Of a stretch of DNA of 64,000 nucleotides, positions 32,178 to 42,827 are shown one piece after another (position 1 is the stretch's first letter; every line of letters begins with the position of its first letter). The position numbers and the translations under genes were made by a program. This stretch comes from Helicostylum pulchrum (Eukaryota > Mucoromycota > Mucoromycetes > Mucorales > Mucoraceae), in contig JAIXMO010000011.1 in NCBI GenBank assembly GCA_025677825.1, positions 469,001 to 533,000 of the forward strand, given 5' to 3'. The notes beneath the pieces are model-generated. The model saw only the letters and a list, made by a program, of their open reading frames with translations, was not told where the DNA came from and did no database searches.

Positions 32178-32924
32178 TATCAACAGGTATATAGTATTTT
32201 AGAATATTTGGAAATTATTTAGAAACCCCCTTTTACTAGTAATAAAAAAAAAGATGGGAGTTACTTTGCTACCTTTTTTTTTCGTATTGAAACCGTTTTT
32301 TTTTTTAAAAAAAAGAACCTTAAAAAAAGTTACGGCGCTAGTCTATGTACTCTTTGCATGGTATCACGATCGGTTAGCGCGATCGAACCTAATAATAATA
32401 AAAAATTACTTGTTTCAGGACGTAAGCGATAGTTTTAGAAGAAGTGAGATAAAAAAACACTGGTTATGCCAACTTGAGCGCATAAAACTGCAATGTTCTA
32501 GAATATGGAATTTCCTTTTTTCTCGCTGATTAATTAAATTGGCTTTTATCCCTTTATTTTATCTTTCATCGCTTGGCTACCATCTGTATTAAATTACATT
32601 TCCTAGCCATCTTTCCAAAGATTCGTTGTTGATATACACTCCAAAGAGTCTTGAACTATTATTTTTATCTAAGCTTTTACTTTATACGATTTATTGTATT
32701 ACCCTCTCTCTATCATTTTGCTTGATTATCCCCTTGTTTAATAACATTGTTTGATAACTCCTTTGTGAAGACTAGACGTCCTAATACCATTTCGCCTTAA
32801 ACTGAATAAATAAGTTCCGTCTCAGTTGACTACTAAACGATCTGGTGCTCACTATTCTTACTATTATTTTATTATCTGTTGTTTTACACATTTAATAATT
32901 TCTTCCAAACTTTATCCACTCTTA
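32178..32924. other. Gene-free spacer
   Basis: AT-rich, with a T10-A8 tract at about 32296-32313. A 91-codon frame at 32254 begins in that low-complexity sequence and has no recognisable features. Confidence 0.5.
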
Positions 32925-33310
32925 AATCAAGCAGTGGTGAATAGTGATGCTAAAGTGGTAGGTTAGAAAAATGAACCCTTAAATAGAACCGCCACTGTAA
33001 TAGCTTCCTTTTTATAGGAGTGCCACTTCAAATGAATACTTATGTCGTGAGTCACAATAATTATAAACAGCCGTTATAAATGTATACTTCATATTTTGAG
33101 AACAGTAAATAGCAGAATATAAGTAAGATGTACTTATATGACATTGTAATATTTAGACTTGTGTACGTTAATGTGAAGCATATCACAATTGTATTTATGA
33201 AAATATGCAAAGTCGCTTTGTTTATTTAAAGTAGCGATAATAAACTACGGGATACTTTTGTTTGTGCTTGCTCTTCTTTTTTTTATAGTATATTGGTATT
33301 TAGTTGATAA
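32925..33310 (-). repeat. Shared 3'-flank repeat of F-box family A (copy b)
   Basis: Inverse of 1441-1880; lies directly after the stop codon of the F-box gene at 33323-35116. Same block order, ending in the CAGTGGCGGTTCTATTTAAG word. Confidence 0.8.
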
Positions 33311-33322
33311 TAAATGAGATAC

Positions 33323-35116
33323 CTAGTATTTCCCATTTTTTATTTTCTCTTTGCAGAAATATAAGGATACAGATATATCGCAGAGTACAGTAAAACTCGG
33401 GTCGCCCATACCCATTGTTTTTCCATGTTCAAAAATACGCCGTTCTTCTGTTCCATCGGTATATTTGATCAAGGCAAATTTATTTTCTCCCGTAAAATTG
33501 TTATCTGTACTTGTATATTCAAAGTTCTTTAGTTTTTTAAAACTTGTCAAATCAATAATAGGGTTATTGGATTCGAAACTCCAATCTATAGATCTTAATA
33601 ATAAAATCTCGATATTATATAAATTAGCTGTCACCAAATCAAAAAGTGTTTTAGCTGGAGTAATATTTTCAATTTCTAAAACACTGATATCACAGGTTGA
33701 TTGATGAGAAGAAGTTTTCCCTTCCTTGTGTTTCAAACGGAGAGACGAATGCAAACCTTCAGGTAAGTACCACTTGACGCTAAGGCCTCGAAGTCTAGGA
33801 CAGTTTGAAAGGGAGTAATTTAAAACTCGGTATAAATTATCATCATCATAGTATAGACGCAAAAGATTAAAATCTAAAATATGGAAGATTTCGGGACCAA
33901 TTATCGAGCTAGTATTGTCAGGTACAGCCATATCAGCAGTATTAGATCCATACAAGTCACTTATCTGTAGATTATACGTAACGAATAACATATCAGGACT
34001 ATTGTAGCTGAAAGAATAACCTAAATGACTTGTTTCGGGTATTGCTTCATTGAAATTGGCTATACATTGAGTTTGTCGAGTTCCCCTAAACGAGTTCAAT
34101 AACTTAAAGTATTTTGTCATATTGTTTTCGTCGTTGGCTTGTACTTGATACTCTTCGCATCCTAAAAAGTCAATGCTTGTTTCCTCAATACTACCAGCTT
34201 TTTCCATAAGTCTTAACGCCGGTTCCATTCCAACAATGTCAATCCAATTAAAAACATTTTGAGAACAGATCGTGACAGTTAAGTCAGTTAACTGATTTGG
34301 AAAGTAATCTACGAGGTATGTCGTATACACAGCCGATAGAGATAGCAGACTCAATTCTAAATAGGTCAAATTCGAGATACAATTTAAATTGATTCTTCTT
34401 CTGTTGTCTGATATACGTCGCATGGCACTTTCGCAAATTGAATCATTATTACTAACAAACTTAAGATGTTCCAGATTGGGGCAGCTATCTTGTATTTCAA
34501 ATGGTGTCAAATTGATATCATTTAAATTGTAAAGTTCTAGTTTTGTCAATTTCTTGAACTGATTTAATGAATTTAATATATTGATTTGTTGCGGGTCGAA
34601 GTTAATTGTATGTCTGTCATCAAGTAATAAACGTATACAGGTAATAGAGTTGCGAAATTTGTAATACACTGAAAATAATAAATCGCTTTGAATAAGACAA
34701 AGGTCGAATCCAGTATATATCCTGTTAATATTCTGCATATCAGCTCCTAACAAATATTCTAAATATTCTTTAGCATAATTGGTTTCGCTAAAATCAATCT
34801 CCTTCAGATTTGGCAACAGATTCAATAGCTCTAATAGTTCTAATCTACTGAGTTTATAGTAGTCTCCGTAATTCTTATAGTCTTCAAAGGCTAAAGTTTT
34901 AATAAGATGACTATATTTGAAATATCTATCGTGGTTCAAATTGTTGAAATGCGATTTCACAAGAGAAATATTATGAGCTCGTAGTGTCACTTCTTCCCAG
35001 CCCAATGGAATAGCCATCGTATGCCAACTCTTACAAACAAAATAACACTCTTGAAGGTCTTCTTTCTCTAGATATAGAAATATGATAGTGTATATTTCTG
35101 CAGGTAGGTCACGCAT
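33323..35116 (-). CDS. F-box/LRR protein, family A (copy 1)
   Basis: 597 residues, single exon. The F-box is residues 3-40 (LPAEIYTIIFLYLEKEDLQ, then VCKSW). About 500 residues of irregular leucine-rich repeats follow (LELLELLNLLPNLKEIDF, CPNLEHLKF, NFDPQQINILNSLNQFKKLTKLELYNLNDI and similar), with a conserved tail IDLTSFKKLKNF...FTVLCDISVSL. Expected to be a substrate receptor of an SCF ubiquitin ligase; the target is unknown. It forms a divergent pair with the copy at 35775, sharing an inverted 5' region, and its first ~220 coding bases are almost identical to that copy. Expansion and variation in the repeat region suggest fast evolution. Confidence 0.85.
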   Translation of the reverse strand: MRDLPAEIYTIIFLYLEKEDLQECYFVCKSWHTMAIPLGWEEVTLRAHNISLVKSHFNNLNHDRYFKYSHLIKTLAFEDYKNYGDYYKLSRLELLELLNLLPNLKEIDFSETNYAKEYLEYLLGADMQNINRIYTGFDLCLIQSDLLFSVYYKFRNSITCIRLLLDDRHTINFDPQQINILNSLNQFKKLTKLELYNLNDINLTPFEIQDSCPNLEHLKFVSNNDSICESAMRRISDNRRRINLNCISNLTYLELSLLSLSAVYTTYLVDYFPNQLTDLTVTICSQNVFNWIDIVGMEPALRLMEKAGSIEETSIDFLGCEEYQVQANDENNMTKYFKLLNSFRGTRQTQCIANFNEAIPETSHLGYSFSYNSPDMLFVTYNLQISDLYGSNTADMAVPDNTSSIIGPEIFHILDFNLLRLYYDDDNLYRVLNYSLSNCPRLRGLSVKWYLPEGLHSSLRLKHKEGKTSSHQSTCDISVLEIENITPAKTLFDLVTANLYNIEILLLRSIDWSFESNNPIIDLTSFKKLKNFEYTSTDNNFTGENKFALIKYTDGTEERRIFEHGKTMGMGDPSFTVLCDISVSLYFCKEKIKNGKY

Positions 35117-35774
35117 ATTTTGAGAAGATATAAAGTGTAAAAAGTAAAAGAGTAAAAAAGGCCGGGATATAAGGATAATATTTTATATATATAGGAATTT
35201 AAGACAGAAAATTCGATAAACGTCTTTATGAAAAATAACGACCGTCGTATCATCTGTGTCTTTATGCAACCAATCTCAATTCAAAGACGCGGGGGCTTTT
35301 TTTTTTATCTTCGTTATGACCACAATGAGGGTATATCATTAACAGCTGACAATTAGGGTAATTTAGACAATGGTTCGGTAGAGTTTTATCTATGAGACTA
35401 GAGACTATGAGGACAGTCACTAACTTATTATTTATCAAGAGATCTGCCTTACTCAAATAACAATACGGCGATACAAACGATCGGTCGGTTTGATTATATA
35501 AAAGGATTATGTTTGTTATGAAACCAGTTTTCTTTATTGTTCTGTTGCTACAAAAAAGTAAGGTTCTCTCCTTATTTTGCATTTGTCATTGAACCTTTCA
35601 TTTTATCATAAAGACGCAGACTATAAGACGGTCATTCTTTTTTATAAAGACGTTTATCGAATTTTCTGTCTTAAATTCCTAAACATGCATATATATATAA
35701 AATATTATCCTTATATCCCGGCCTTTTTTACTCTTTTACTCTTTTACTTTTTACACTTTATATCTTCTCAAAAT
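35117..35774. promoter_or_regulatory. Divergent 5' region with inverted arms, carrying a family A tail relic
   Basis: The first ~145 bases upstream of each start codon (35117-35260 and 35630-35774) are inverted near-copies: ATTTTGAGAAGATATAAAG, AAAAGGCCGGGATATAAGGA, TTTAAGACAGAAAATTCGAT, AAACGTCTTTAT and the CTGTCTTTATG-type end. Between them, plus-strand 35316-35380 encodes a relic of a family tail (DHNEGISLTADN, stop, GNLDNG) like that at 44990-45120 and 47880-47990. The arms probably hold the promoters of both genes. Confidence 0.65.
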
Positions 35775-37533
35775 ATGCGTGACCTACCTGCAGAAATATA
35801 CACTATCATATTTCTATATCTAGAGAAAGAAGACCTTCAAGAGTGTTATTTTGTTTGTAAGAGTTGGCATACGATGGCTATTCCATTGGACTGGGAAGAA
35901 GTGACATTACGAACTCATAATATTTCTCTTGTGAAATCGCATTTCAACAATTTGAACCACGATAGATATTTCAAATATAGTCATCTTATTAAAAAATTAG
36001 TCTTCGAAGACAGTATTTTTGACGAACATGCGGATAAATTCAGTAGACTAGAACTATTAGAGCTATTGAATCTGTTACCAAATCTAAACGAGATCGATTT
36101 TAGTGGAACCGACCATTCTGAAAAATATGTAGAATTTTTGTTAGATGCTGATATGCAGCATATTAAACATTTATACCGGATTCAATTTTTGTGATATTCG
36201 AAGCGATTTATTATTTTCAGTAAATTACAAATTTCGCAACTCCATTACCCGTATCGAATTACTTTATGACAGAAATACAATTAATGTGATAGATTCATTA
36301 AGTCTATTTAAGAAATTAACAGAACTAGAAATTTACGATAAATGTGATCTCAATTTGACACCATTTAAAGTACAAGATAATTGTCCCAACCTGGAAGATC
36401 TTCGGTTTTTTAGTGATCATCTAGCTTCCGAAAGTGTCATGCAACATATATTAGATAACAATAGAGGAGTCAATTTGAATTTTTTCTCGAGTTTGACCAG
36501 TTTAAATTTATGTCAACCATCTCTAACGACCACGTATACAAAATGCCTCGTAGATTACTTTCTGAATAAGTTAAATAGATTGGATATCACAATCGCTGAT
36601 CAAGATATGTTTAATTGGATTGACATTGTTGGAATGAAACTTGCGTTAACACTTATGGAAAAAGCTGGTGGTGTTGATAAAACACACGTTCAATTCCTAC
36701 TGCGGGAAGAGTATGAAGTACGAGCCAACGACGAAAACAATATGACAAAATACTTTAAGTTATTGAACTCATTTAGGGGAGCTCGACAAACTCAATGTAC
36801 AGCCCATTTCAGTGACGCCATAGTCGATAGAAGAGATTTAGGTTATTCTTTCAAATACGATAGTCTTGGTAGATTATTAGTTAGGTATAATCTACACATA
36901 AGTGACTTACATGAATCTAATACTGCTGATATGACTGTACCTAACAAGACTAGTTCGATAATTGGCCCCGAAATCTTCCATATTTTAGAAATTGATCTTT
37001 TGAGTCTACACCATGATGATGATGATGTACACCGAGTTTTAAATTACTCTCTTTCGAATTTTCCTGCGCTTCAAACCCTTAACATCACATGGAACTTACA
37101 TGGATTTTTTCTTTCTTCTCTTAGTTTTGGACACAAGGAATTGAAAATTTCTTCTAATCAAGCAAACCGTGATATCAATTTTTTACAAATGGAAAATATT
37201 AGACCATCGAAATATCTTGTTGATTTGTTGACAACTCATTTGCATAATATCGAGATTGTATCATTAAAAGCTAAATATTGGGGCTGCGACTACAATTCTC
37301 CTATTATTGATTTAACAGGGTTTAAAAAACTAAAGAGCTTTAAATATACATGTACTTCAGATAAAAAATTTACGGGAGAAAATAAATTTGCCTTGATCAA
37401 ATATACAAATGGAACAGAACGGCGTTTTTATGAATATCCAAACCCAAAAAAAGAATATAGGCGACCTGTGTTTTACTGCACTCCGCGATATATCTGTGTT
37501 CTTACATTTCTGCAAAGAGAGATTACCATTTAA
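35775..37533 (+). pseudogene. F-box/LRR family A (copy 2), frameshifted
   Basis: The F-box half reads in frame from the ATG at 35775 (MRDLPAEIYTIIFLYLEKED) to a TGA at 36192. Compared with copy 1, two bases are missing at about 36170-36178 (I-K-H / I-Y-T-G-F-N), after which the family sequence continues in another frame from about 36168 to 37533. A second frame change near 37455-37470 turns the expected FTALRDISVFLHF ending into an unrelated tail. Without the shifts it would be about 590 residues. It may be a pseudogene or carry assembly errors; two independent shifts favour a pseudogene. Confidence 0.8.
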
Positions 37534-37544
37534 GTTGTACCGGT

Positions 37545-37950
37545 CACCTCGTCGTTTTTGATCAACTACCAATATACTATAAAAAGAAAAGAAAAGCAAG
37601 CATTCCGTAGTTTATTATCGATACTTTAAAGTAAAGAAAGAAACATATTTTCATAAATACAATTGTGTTATACTTCATATCAACTTACATAAATATTATA
37701 ATTTCATCTACATCTTACATACTTATATTTTGTTATTTCTCTCTAAATATTTTGTATAAATTTATAACGGCTGTTTATAATTATTATGAATAGCGTATTG
37801 TCTCACGGCATATTCATTTGAATTGACACTCATATAAGCACAAATCTATTACAGTGGCGGCACTTTGGAAGGGTAGTCTCTAAAAAAGGGTGAATTTCTC
37901 CACCGCTTTAACAACACTATTCACCACTGGTCGATTTAAGGATGTAATCC
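37545..37950 (+). repeat. Shared 3'-flank repeat of F-box family A (copy c)
   Basis: Same block order and orientation relative to the gene as copies a and b, including TATAACGGCTGTTTATAATT and a diverged CAGTGGCGGCACTTTGGAAG word. Confidence 0.8.
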
Positions 37951-38349
37951 AATCTCACAAAACATTAGAACCATTTTAAATTTTGTTAAACTTTTATTGC
38001 TGTCAATTAAAAATTTGCAGAACTATTTCTTAGAATACCACATATAACAATACGTTTAAAAACTACGAGCTATGGTATGTAGGAATAAAACGTATCATTG
38101 TGTTCACTTTATTTGGTTTATACTGTTTCTTTTTTTAAAATCTTTCATGTATGCTTCATTCAAGTCTAAGATTTATTTCATTATCGTCTCCCTATCAGCT
38201 TGATTATTATTCCTTTGTTTACGAATAATATGTACAATCTGTATGAATTTTCGTTACGCTAACTAGTTCTATGACGTTTTGTTTTCGCAACATGTTACAC
38301 TAAAAAATGCGTTATAAAAATAACCAAAGCAAAAACAAATACTATTACG
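37951..38349. other. Spacer between F-box families
   Basis: AT-rich, no gene recognised. Confidence 0.4.
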
Positions 38350-39498
38350 ATGACACAAGGTTATAATATATTTGATATCTTCTTCTACAGGAGCAAGAGA
38401 TGCGCACTTGTAGAAGAATATGAATGGGAAAAAAAAGCGCTTAGAAATTTTATATTGGTGTGTAAATCGTGGTCTCAGGCGGTAAGAAAAATACGAGGTG
38501 GACCCAATGTCTTTCTTGAAATTTATGACGAGACCAAGCTTAACATACTTTTAGAAGACATACCTTACTTTGGATACGGGGTAAATAAGCTTATTTTTAT
38601 GACAACCACCAAAATACCCGAGGAGCGAAAAGAGTGCTGATCTCCTATGGAAAATCCTACTCCACCGTCCCAACTTGACCTCGATTGATTTTTCTGGCTA
38701 TGAAATGAAAGGGTACAGCGCGAAATACAACTGACAAGAATTCAAAAGGTCACTAATGAACCAATAAGTGATCGTGATACTACTACCTGTTATTTAAATG
38801 CTGCTCTTCAATACCGTTCTTCCATCACAACACTTGATATAAAAAATATGTGTTATTTACCAAAGGGTGGTTTATTTCCTTTTATTAAAAAGTTTCCTAA
38901 ACCGACTGAATTGACGGTGACACCTATTTGTAAAGAATAATTCAATGTTAGTGAATTATTGGAAGCAGCGTCTAATTTACATATCCTTGAAGTATCCGGC
39001 AGTAACGATCTCTATAGTAATCATCAGAAAGAAGACCTAAAAAAACCAAAAGTATATTTAAATTTGAATTCATTAAATCTAACTATAGGTCAGATAACTG
39101 CAAATGACCTGGTTTATATTATGGAACAAGCGAAGCATGCCAATGTCTTAAATTTCAATATTGAGGGTGTACTTGGGGAAGTGATGTACTACACAGCTGG
39201 AAAAGAAAAGTTTGAAATAAACTATAGATTTGGTAGATATAAGCGCTCTGTTAGTCAGGAGGGTGACGCGATGAAGAGAATGTCACTTCGTAGAATCCGA
39301 GAAGACAAAGAAAGGGCTATGTACGGTTGTTATCCTCATGGAGCTCTTGAATTTGAAGATAGCTGGGATGATTATGAATCTAGCGATGAGAATCATCATG
39401 AAGGCAGTAAAATACATGAGCCAATCATAATACATGATGGGATCCGATTTGATCCCAAAATTGAGGGAGCTAATATTTTTTATTTTTTCTCTTTTTAA
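38350..39498 (+). pseudogene. F-box family B copy, broken
   Basis: Matches the family B relic at 47880-48388: NIFDIFFY (worn F-box), VCKSWSQAVRKI, LLEDIPYFGYGVN, then a frame break near 38640, LLHRPNLTSIDFSGY, another break near 38720, a long readable stretch QLTRIQKVTNEPIS...GGLFPFIKKFPKPTELTVTP, a TAA at about 38938, and finally a 180-codon frame (38959-39498) of leucine-rich and acidic sequence. At least three disruptions make it a pseudogene. Family B is distinct from family A in its leucine-rich body but shares the neighbourhood. Confidence 0.75.
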
Positions 39499-39523
39499 AT
39501 AAAATCACTTTTTTTATACCAAA

Positions 39524-40166
39524 ATGCAACCTGAAAATACTATTGTTATGGACGCACGTCAATCTGTCGAAGATCAGCTTAATGAGTTATTACAAGAGTT
39601 GTTTGAATTAAGTGTGATTGTCTATGATTTCCAACCCGATGGCAACAAACTTGTTTGGAAGAAAATGTAGGTCTTTTTCTTTTATTGTTATTTTTTTTCT
39701 TCTCGGATAGCTCATAAAAAAGGGATTATATACAGTAATAGCGTTATTGAACACTACCAAAAGATTGATAAGTTAAAAGACGGTATTGAATCATTTATTC
39801 CTGAAGAAGTTATCAAGTATGCGATTTGAGTTTTTTTTTTTCTCTTTGGGGAGAATACACGCTTATATATTGAACGTTATCATTATATAGCTTTGTAGAA
39901 CACGGTAAAAACCCAGATATATTTACGCAAGGATTTGTAGAAAGAGCAGCTACCGAAAATCAATTTACGAATGGTAAAATCAAAGCAGTCAATGTAAGTT
40001 ATTTAGTTTTATAATTCTTGTTACTATACTTGTTTTATTCCCCTCCCTTTGTTTTCTTCTTTTTTTGTTGCACCAATGTTTATATATATATAATATACAG
40101 GAATTTAGAGGTATTCTGACAGAGGAGTTCTCCAAATCGTTTCCTGATTTATACAATGGCAATTAG
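39524..40166 (+). CDS. MED10: Mediator complex subunit 10
   Basis: Four exons, 39524-39666, 39736-39816, 39891-39993 and 40101-40166, give 130 residues, a normal MED10 (yeast Nut2) length. MED10 belongs to the middle module of Mediator, which links transcription factors to RNA polymerase II in the nucleus. Supporting sequence: ARQSVEDQLNELLQELFELS with VYDFQP, IEHYQKIDKL, and the conserved GKNPDIFTQGFVERAATENQ block that is typical of MED10, then GKIKAVNEFR. All splice sites are GT..AG and phases agree. The gene is compact and lies inside the F-box array region. Confidence 0.95.
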
Positions 40167-40345
40167 AAGATACACACACACTTAGAACGCGGTAGTTTAA
40201 TCATAAACAAGCCACTATTTCATTACCAGACAGAAGCTAAACAATTTTGTTTACTTTTTTTTTTCTTTTTTTTTTTCCTTTCCCACTTTTTCTCTCTCAT
40301 CTTTGTTAAAAAAGAAAAAAGGACGAATTAATAACTACAAATAAA

Positions 40346-41304
40346 ATGAAGTTGACTGCCGATTTAATTAATAACAGCCTCTCACATATTAATCCTTTAG
40401 GGGATCGTGAACTTATTCTTAGAGGTATAATTTAAATGAAAAAAAAGGACGCGCAACACACATTTATTGAAATTGTTCACTGTTAGATTTAAAGATACCA
40501 GCCATTGAAAACCTTGGTGTCACCAAAGTAAGTGAGGATATATAAGTGTATTATTCAAAGAAGAAACTAATAAAGAACATCATTTTATTTATTTTATATC
40601 TGTGTGTGTGTGTGTGTGTAGGATTTAAATGATTCTATTGACTTTATAAATAATGATTTACGTGTATTAGGCAACTTTCCTCGTTTAAATCGTTTACAAC
40701 AATTATTACTCAACAACAACCGTATCAGTAAAATCGAAAGTGGTATCGAAACAGTTGTACCTAACCTTCATACCATTATATTAACCAACAATGCGATTTC
40801 TGAATTGGGAGATTTGGAACCTTTGGCTAAATGTAAAAAGTTGACACACTTGAGTGTATTGGATAATCCAGTTACCAAAAAACCTCATTATCGTCTTTAT
40901 GTCATTTATAAATTACCTCAACTTCATGTATTGGATTTCAATAAGGTTAAATTGTCTGAAAGAAAGGAAGCTGAACAATTGTTCCGTAAATCTGATGGTT
41001 CTGATAATGATTTGGCCAAGTCTATTACCGATAGTAAAACAAAGACATTTGAACCTGGAGAAGGATTAGGTGATCAAGCTGTCACTCATGGTCTTACACC
41101 TGAAGAACAACTCAAGATTAAGGTAAGTCCTAGAGGCACACATTTTAAAAAACGGAGGGGGGAGAGGAGGTTTTCTATTTACTGAATATTTATTTTACTT
41201 TTTTTTGTGTTTTGTAGGAGGCTCTTAAGCAAGCAACATCACTTGATGAGATTTCAAGATTAGAACGTTTATTAAAAGCTGGTCATGTACCTTCCAACAA
41301 ATAA
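40346..41304 (+). CDS. LEA1: U2 snRNP protein A' (leucine-rich repeat)
   Basis: Exons 40346-40424, 40487-40527, 40622-41122 and 41218-41304 give 235 residues. U2A' binds U2 snRNA stem-loop IV together with U2B'' and takes part in branch-site recognition in the spliceosome. Marks: MKLTADLINNSLSHINPLGD and RELILRDLKIPAIENLGVTK at the N-terminus, leucine-rich repeats (RLQQLLLNNNRISKI), the conserved LTHLSVLDNPVTKKPHYRLY cap, VIYKLPQLHVLDF, and a charged tail. Intron 2 ends in a TG repeat (40600-40620). Confidence 0.95.
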
Positions 41305-41337
41305 AAAAATAAAACAGAGAGAGAGAGAAAAAATAAC

Positions 41338-41825
41338 TTAATGACCTTCTTCTGGTAAAGCATCAAAAGTCATTTTTAATTCACGCATCTTCATACCAAC
41401 TTTTGATTTCACTTCGTTTCTCATATCATCAGAGGGTAATTCCTTTAAAAATCTTTCGTATTCGCTTAATACTTCGGAAACGGCTTTTTCGGCAGTCGTA
41501 AGGTCTTCGTGATAATAAACAGATCCTTGCGATTCATCGGCGTATTCCAACTGTTGTATATACTCTTTAGTCATATGAAAGAGGGAAGCAGGATAATTAT
41601 TTACTTACTTCGTCTTTGGCTGCACTAAATAATTCTTCAATCTTGTCCATTGATAATTCTATTTCCTTCTTTTCTGTGCTGAAAGGTCGAACTAAAAAAA
41701 AATTATGACGTAAGGAAAAAGTGTACATGAGAAACACAATGCAAATGCTGTTTACTTGTTCCAACGAAAGAAATGGGACGGTAGGTAGCCTTGAGAAATA
41801 AAGACGTCTTGACGAATCTGTTCAT
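41338..41825 (-). CDS. Small probable mitochondrial protein
   Basis: Exons 41825-41756, 41691-41609 and 41550-41338 join in phase to 121 residues. The N-terminus (MNRFVKTSLFLKATYRPISF) is basic and lacks acidic residues, ending near RPFST, which fits a mitochondrial presequence cleavage site. The rest is hydrophilic and helical (AEKAVSEVLSEYERFLKELP, KSKVGMKMRELKMTFDAL). No family recognised. It converges with the U2A' gene, the stop codons only about 33 bases apart. Confidence 0.75.
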
Positions 41826-42589
41826 TATTATTTATTTTTTGTATGTAAAAAGGTAAAAGAAGAAAAAAAAAAAAAGATTTTTATTATATACTCGTTTTTT
41901 AAAATATATTAGTCACGTCGCGAATTGAAGCTAAAAAAAAACTATAGAACTTTTTATAGCACCCTTATTTTTTACTTAAAAAAAAAGTGATGATTATATA
42001 AGTACCCGTTAGAAGGAGTATTTGATTAAGGAAACAGACTACTTGAGCAAAGTGAGCACTCTACACTACGAACAAGAAAATAACGTACTTGTTTAAGCAA
42101 AGGATTTTACTGGTATACTCGCGTATTACTAATCCTTGAAACCGCTTATTACTGAAGCATCGATTCTACTCGTAAGGACGAGTAAATCCATAATCAATTC
42201 AAAAAAAAGACTGAAGTATTTTGCGTTGGGTAGTAGGGGAGGTATTTGAGATGGAGAGAACGGGAAAACGATATCAGTTGCGTTAAAGTAAACACGACAA
42301 ATGCAGGAGTCCCTTGGTTCGCCAATCCAAAAAAAAAAAAACTTCCAGCTACTTTTGAAACTATCCCAACCAACAAAGCGGTACAATAATCGCTCACCCT
42401 TAAACCTAACAGTAGACGGGATAAAGAACAAAAGTTCACTGAGATACCGGACTTCTACGAATCGTTCACATAAGAAATCACTGCTAAAATTAGCAGTTAT
42501 AATATAAACAGGAAATACGTTTTTGACCCAAGTTATATTATAAAAAATAGTTGTTTGGAATATATCTTACGCTGTGAGAAAATACTCTG
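41826..42589. other. Spacer with a small dispersed repeat
   Basis: No gene. At about 42430-42545 lies the inverse of the repeat at 2555-2690 (ACTTGGGT, GCTAATTTTAGC, GGTATCTCAGTGA). The overlapping open frames between 42129 and 42507 are not supported. Confidence 0.5.
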
Positions 42590-42800
42590 TTCCCTAATAT
42601 TTAGCTAACAGTAACATAATATACGTAAGAAGTAGATGACATTATAATATTTGTATATAAGCTTGTGTAAGTTGATATGAAGTATAACTATAACAGTTGT
42701 ATTTATGAAAATATGCAAAGTCGCTTTGTTTATTTTAAAATAGCGATAATAAACTACGCTCTTCCTTTTTTTTTTATTATAGTAGTTTTACTTATTTATT
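42590..42800 (-). repeat. Shared 3'-flank repeat of F-box family A (copy d, partial)
   Basis: Only the gene-proximal half of the repeat is present (GTAGTTTATTATCGCTATT, CATATTTTCATAAATACAA, CAACTTACACAAG). The TATAACGGCTG and CAGTGGCG part is missing. Confidence 0.75.
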
Positions 42801-42827
42801 GATAATTGATAAAAAATGAGACAGCTA

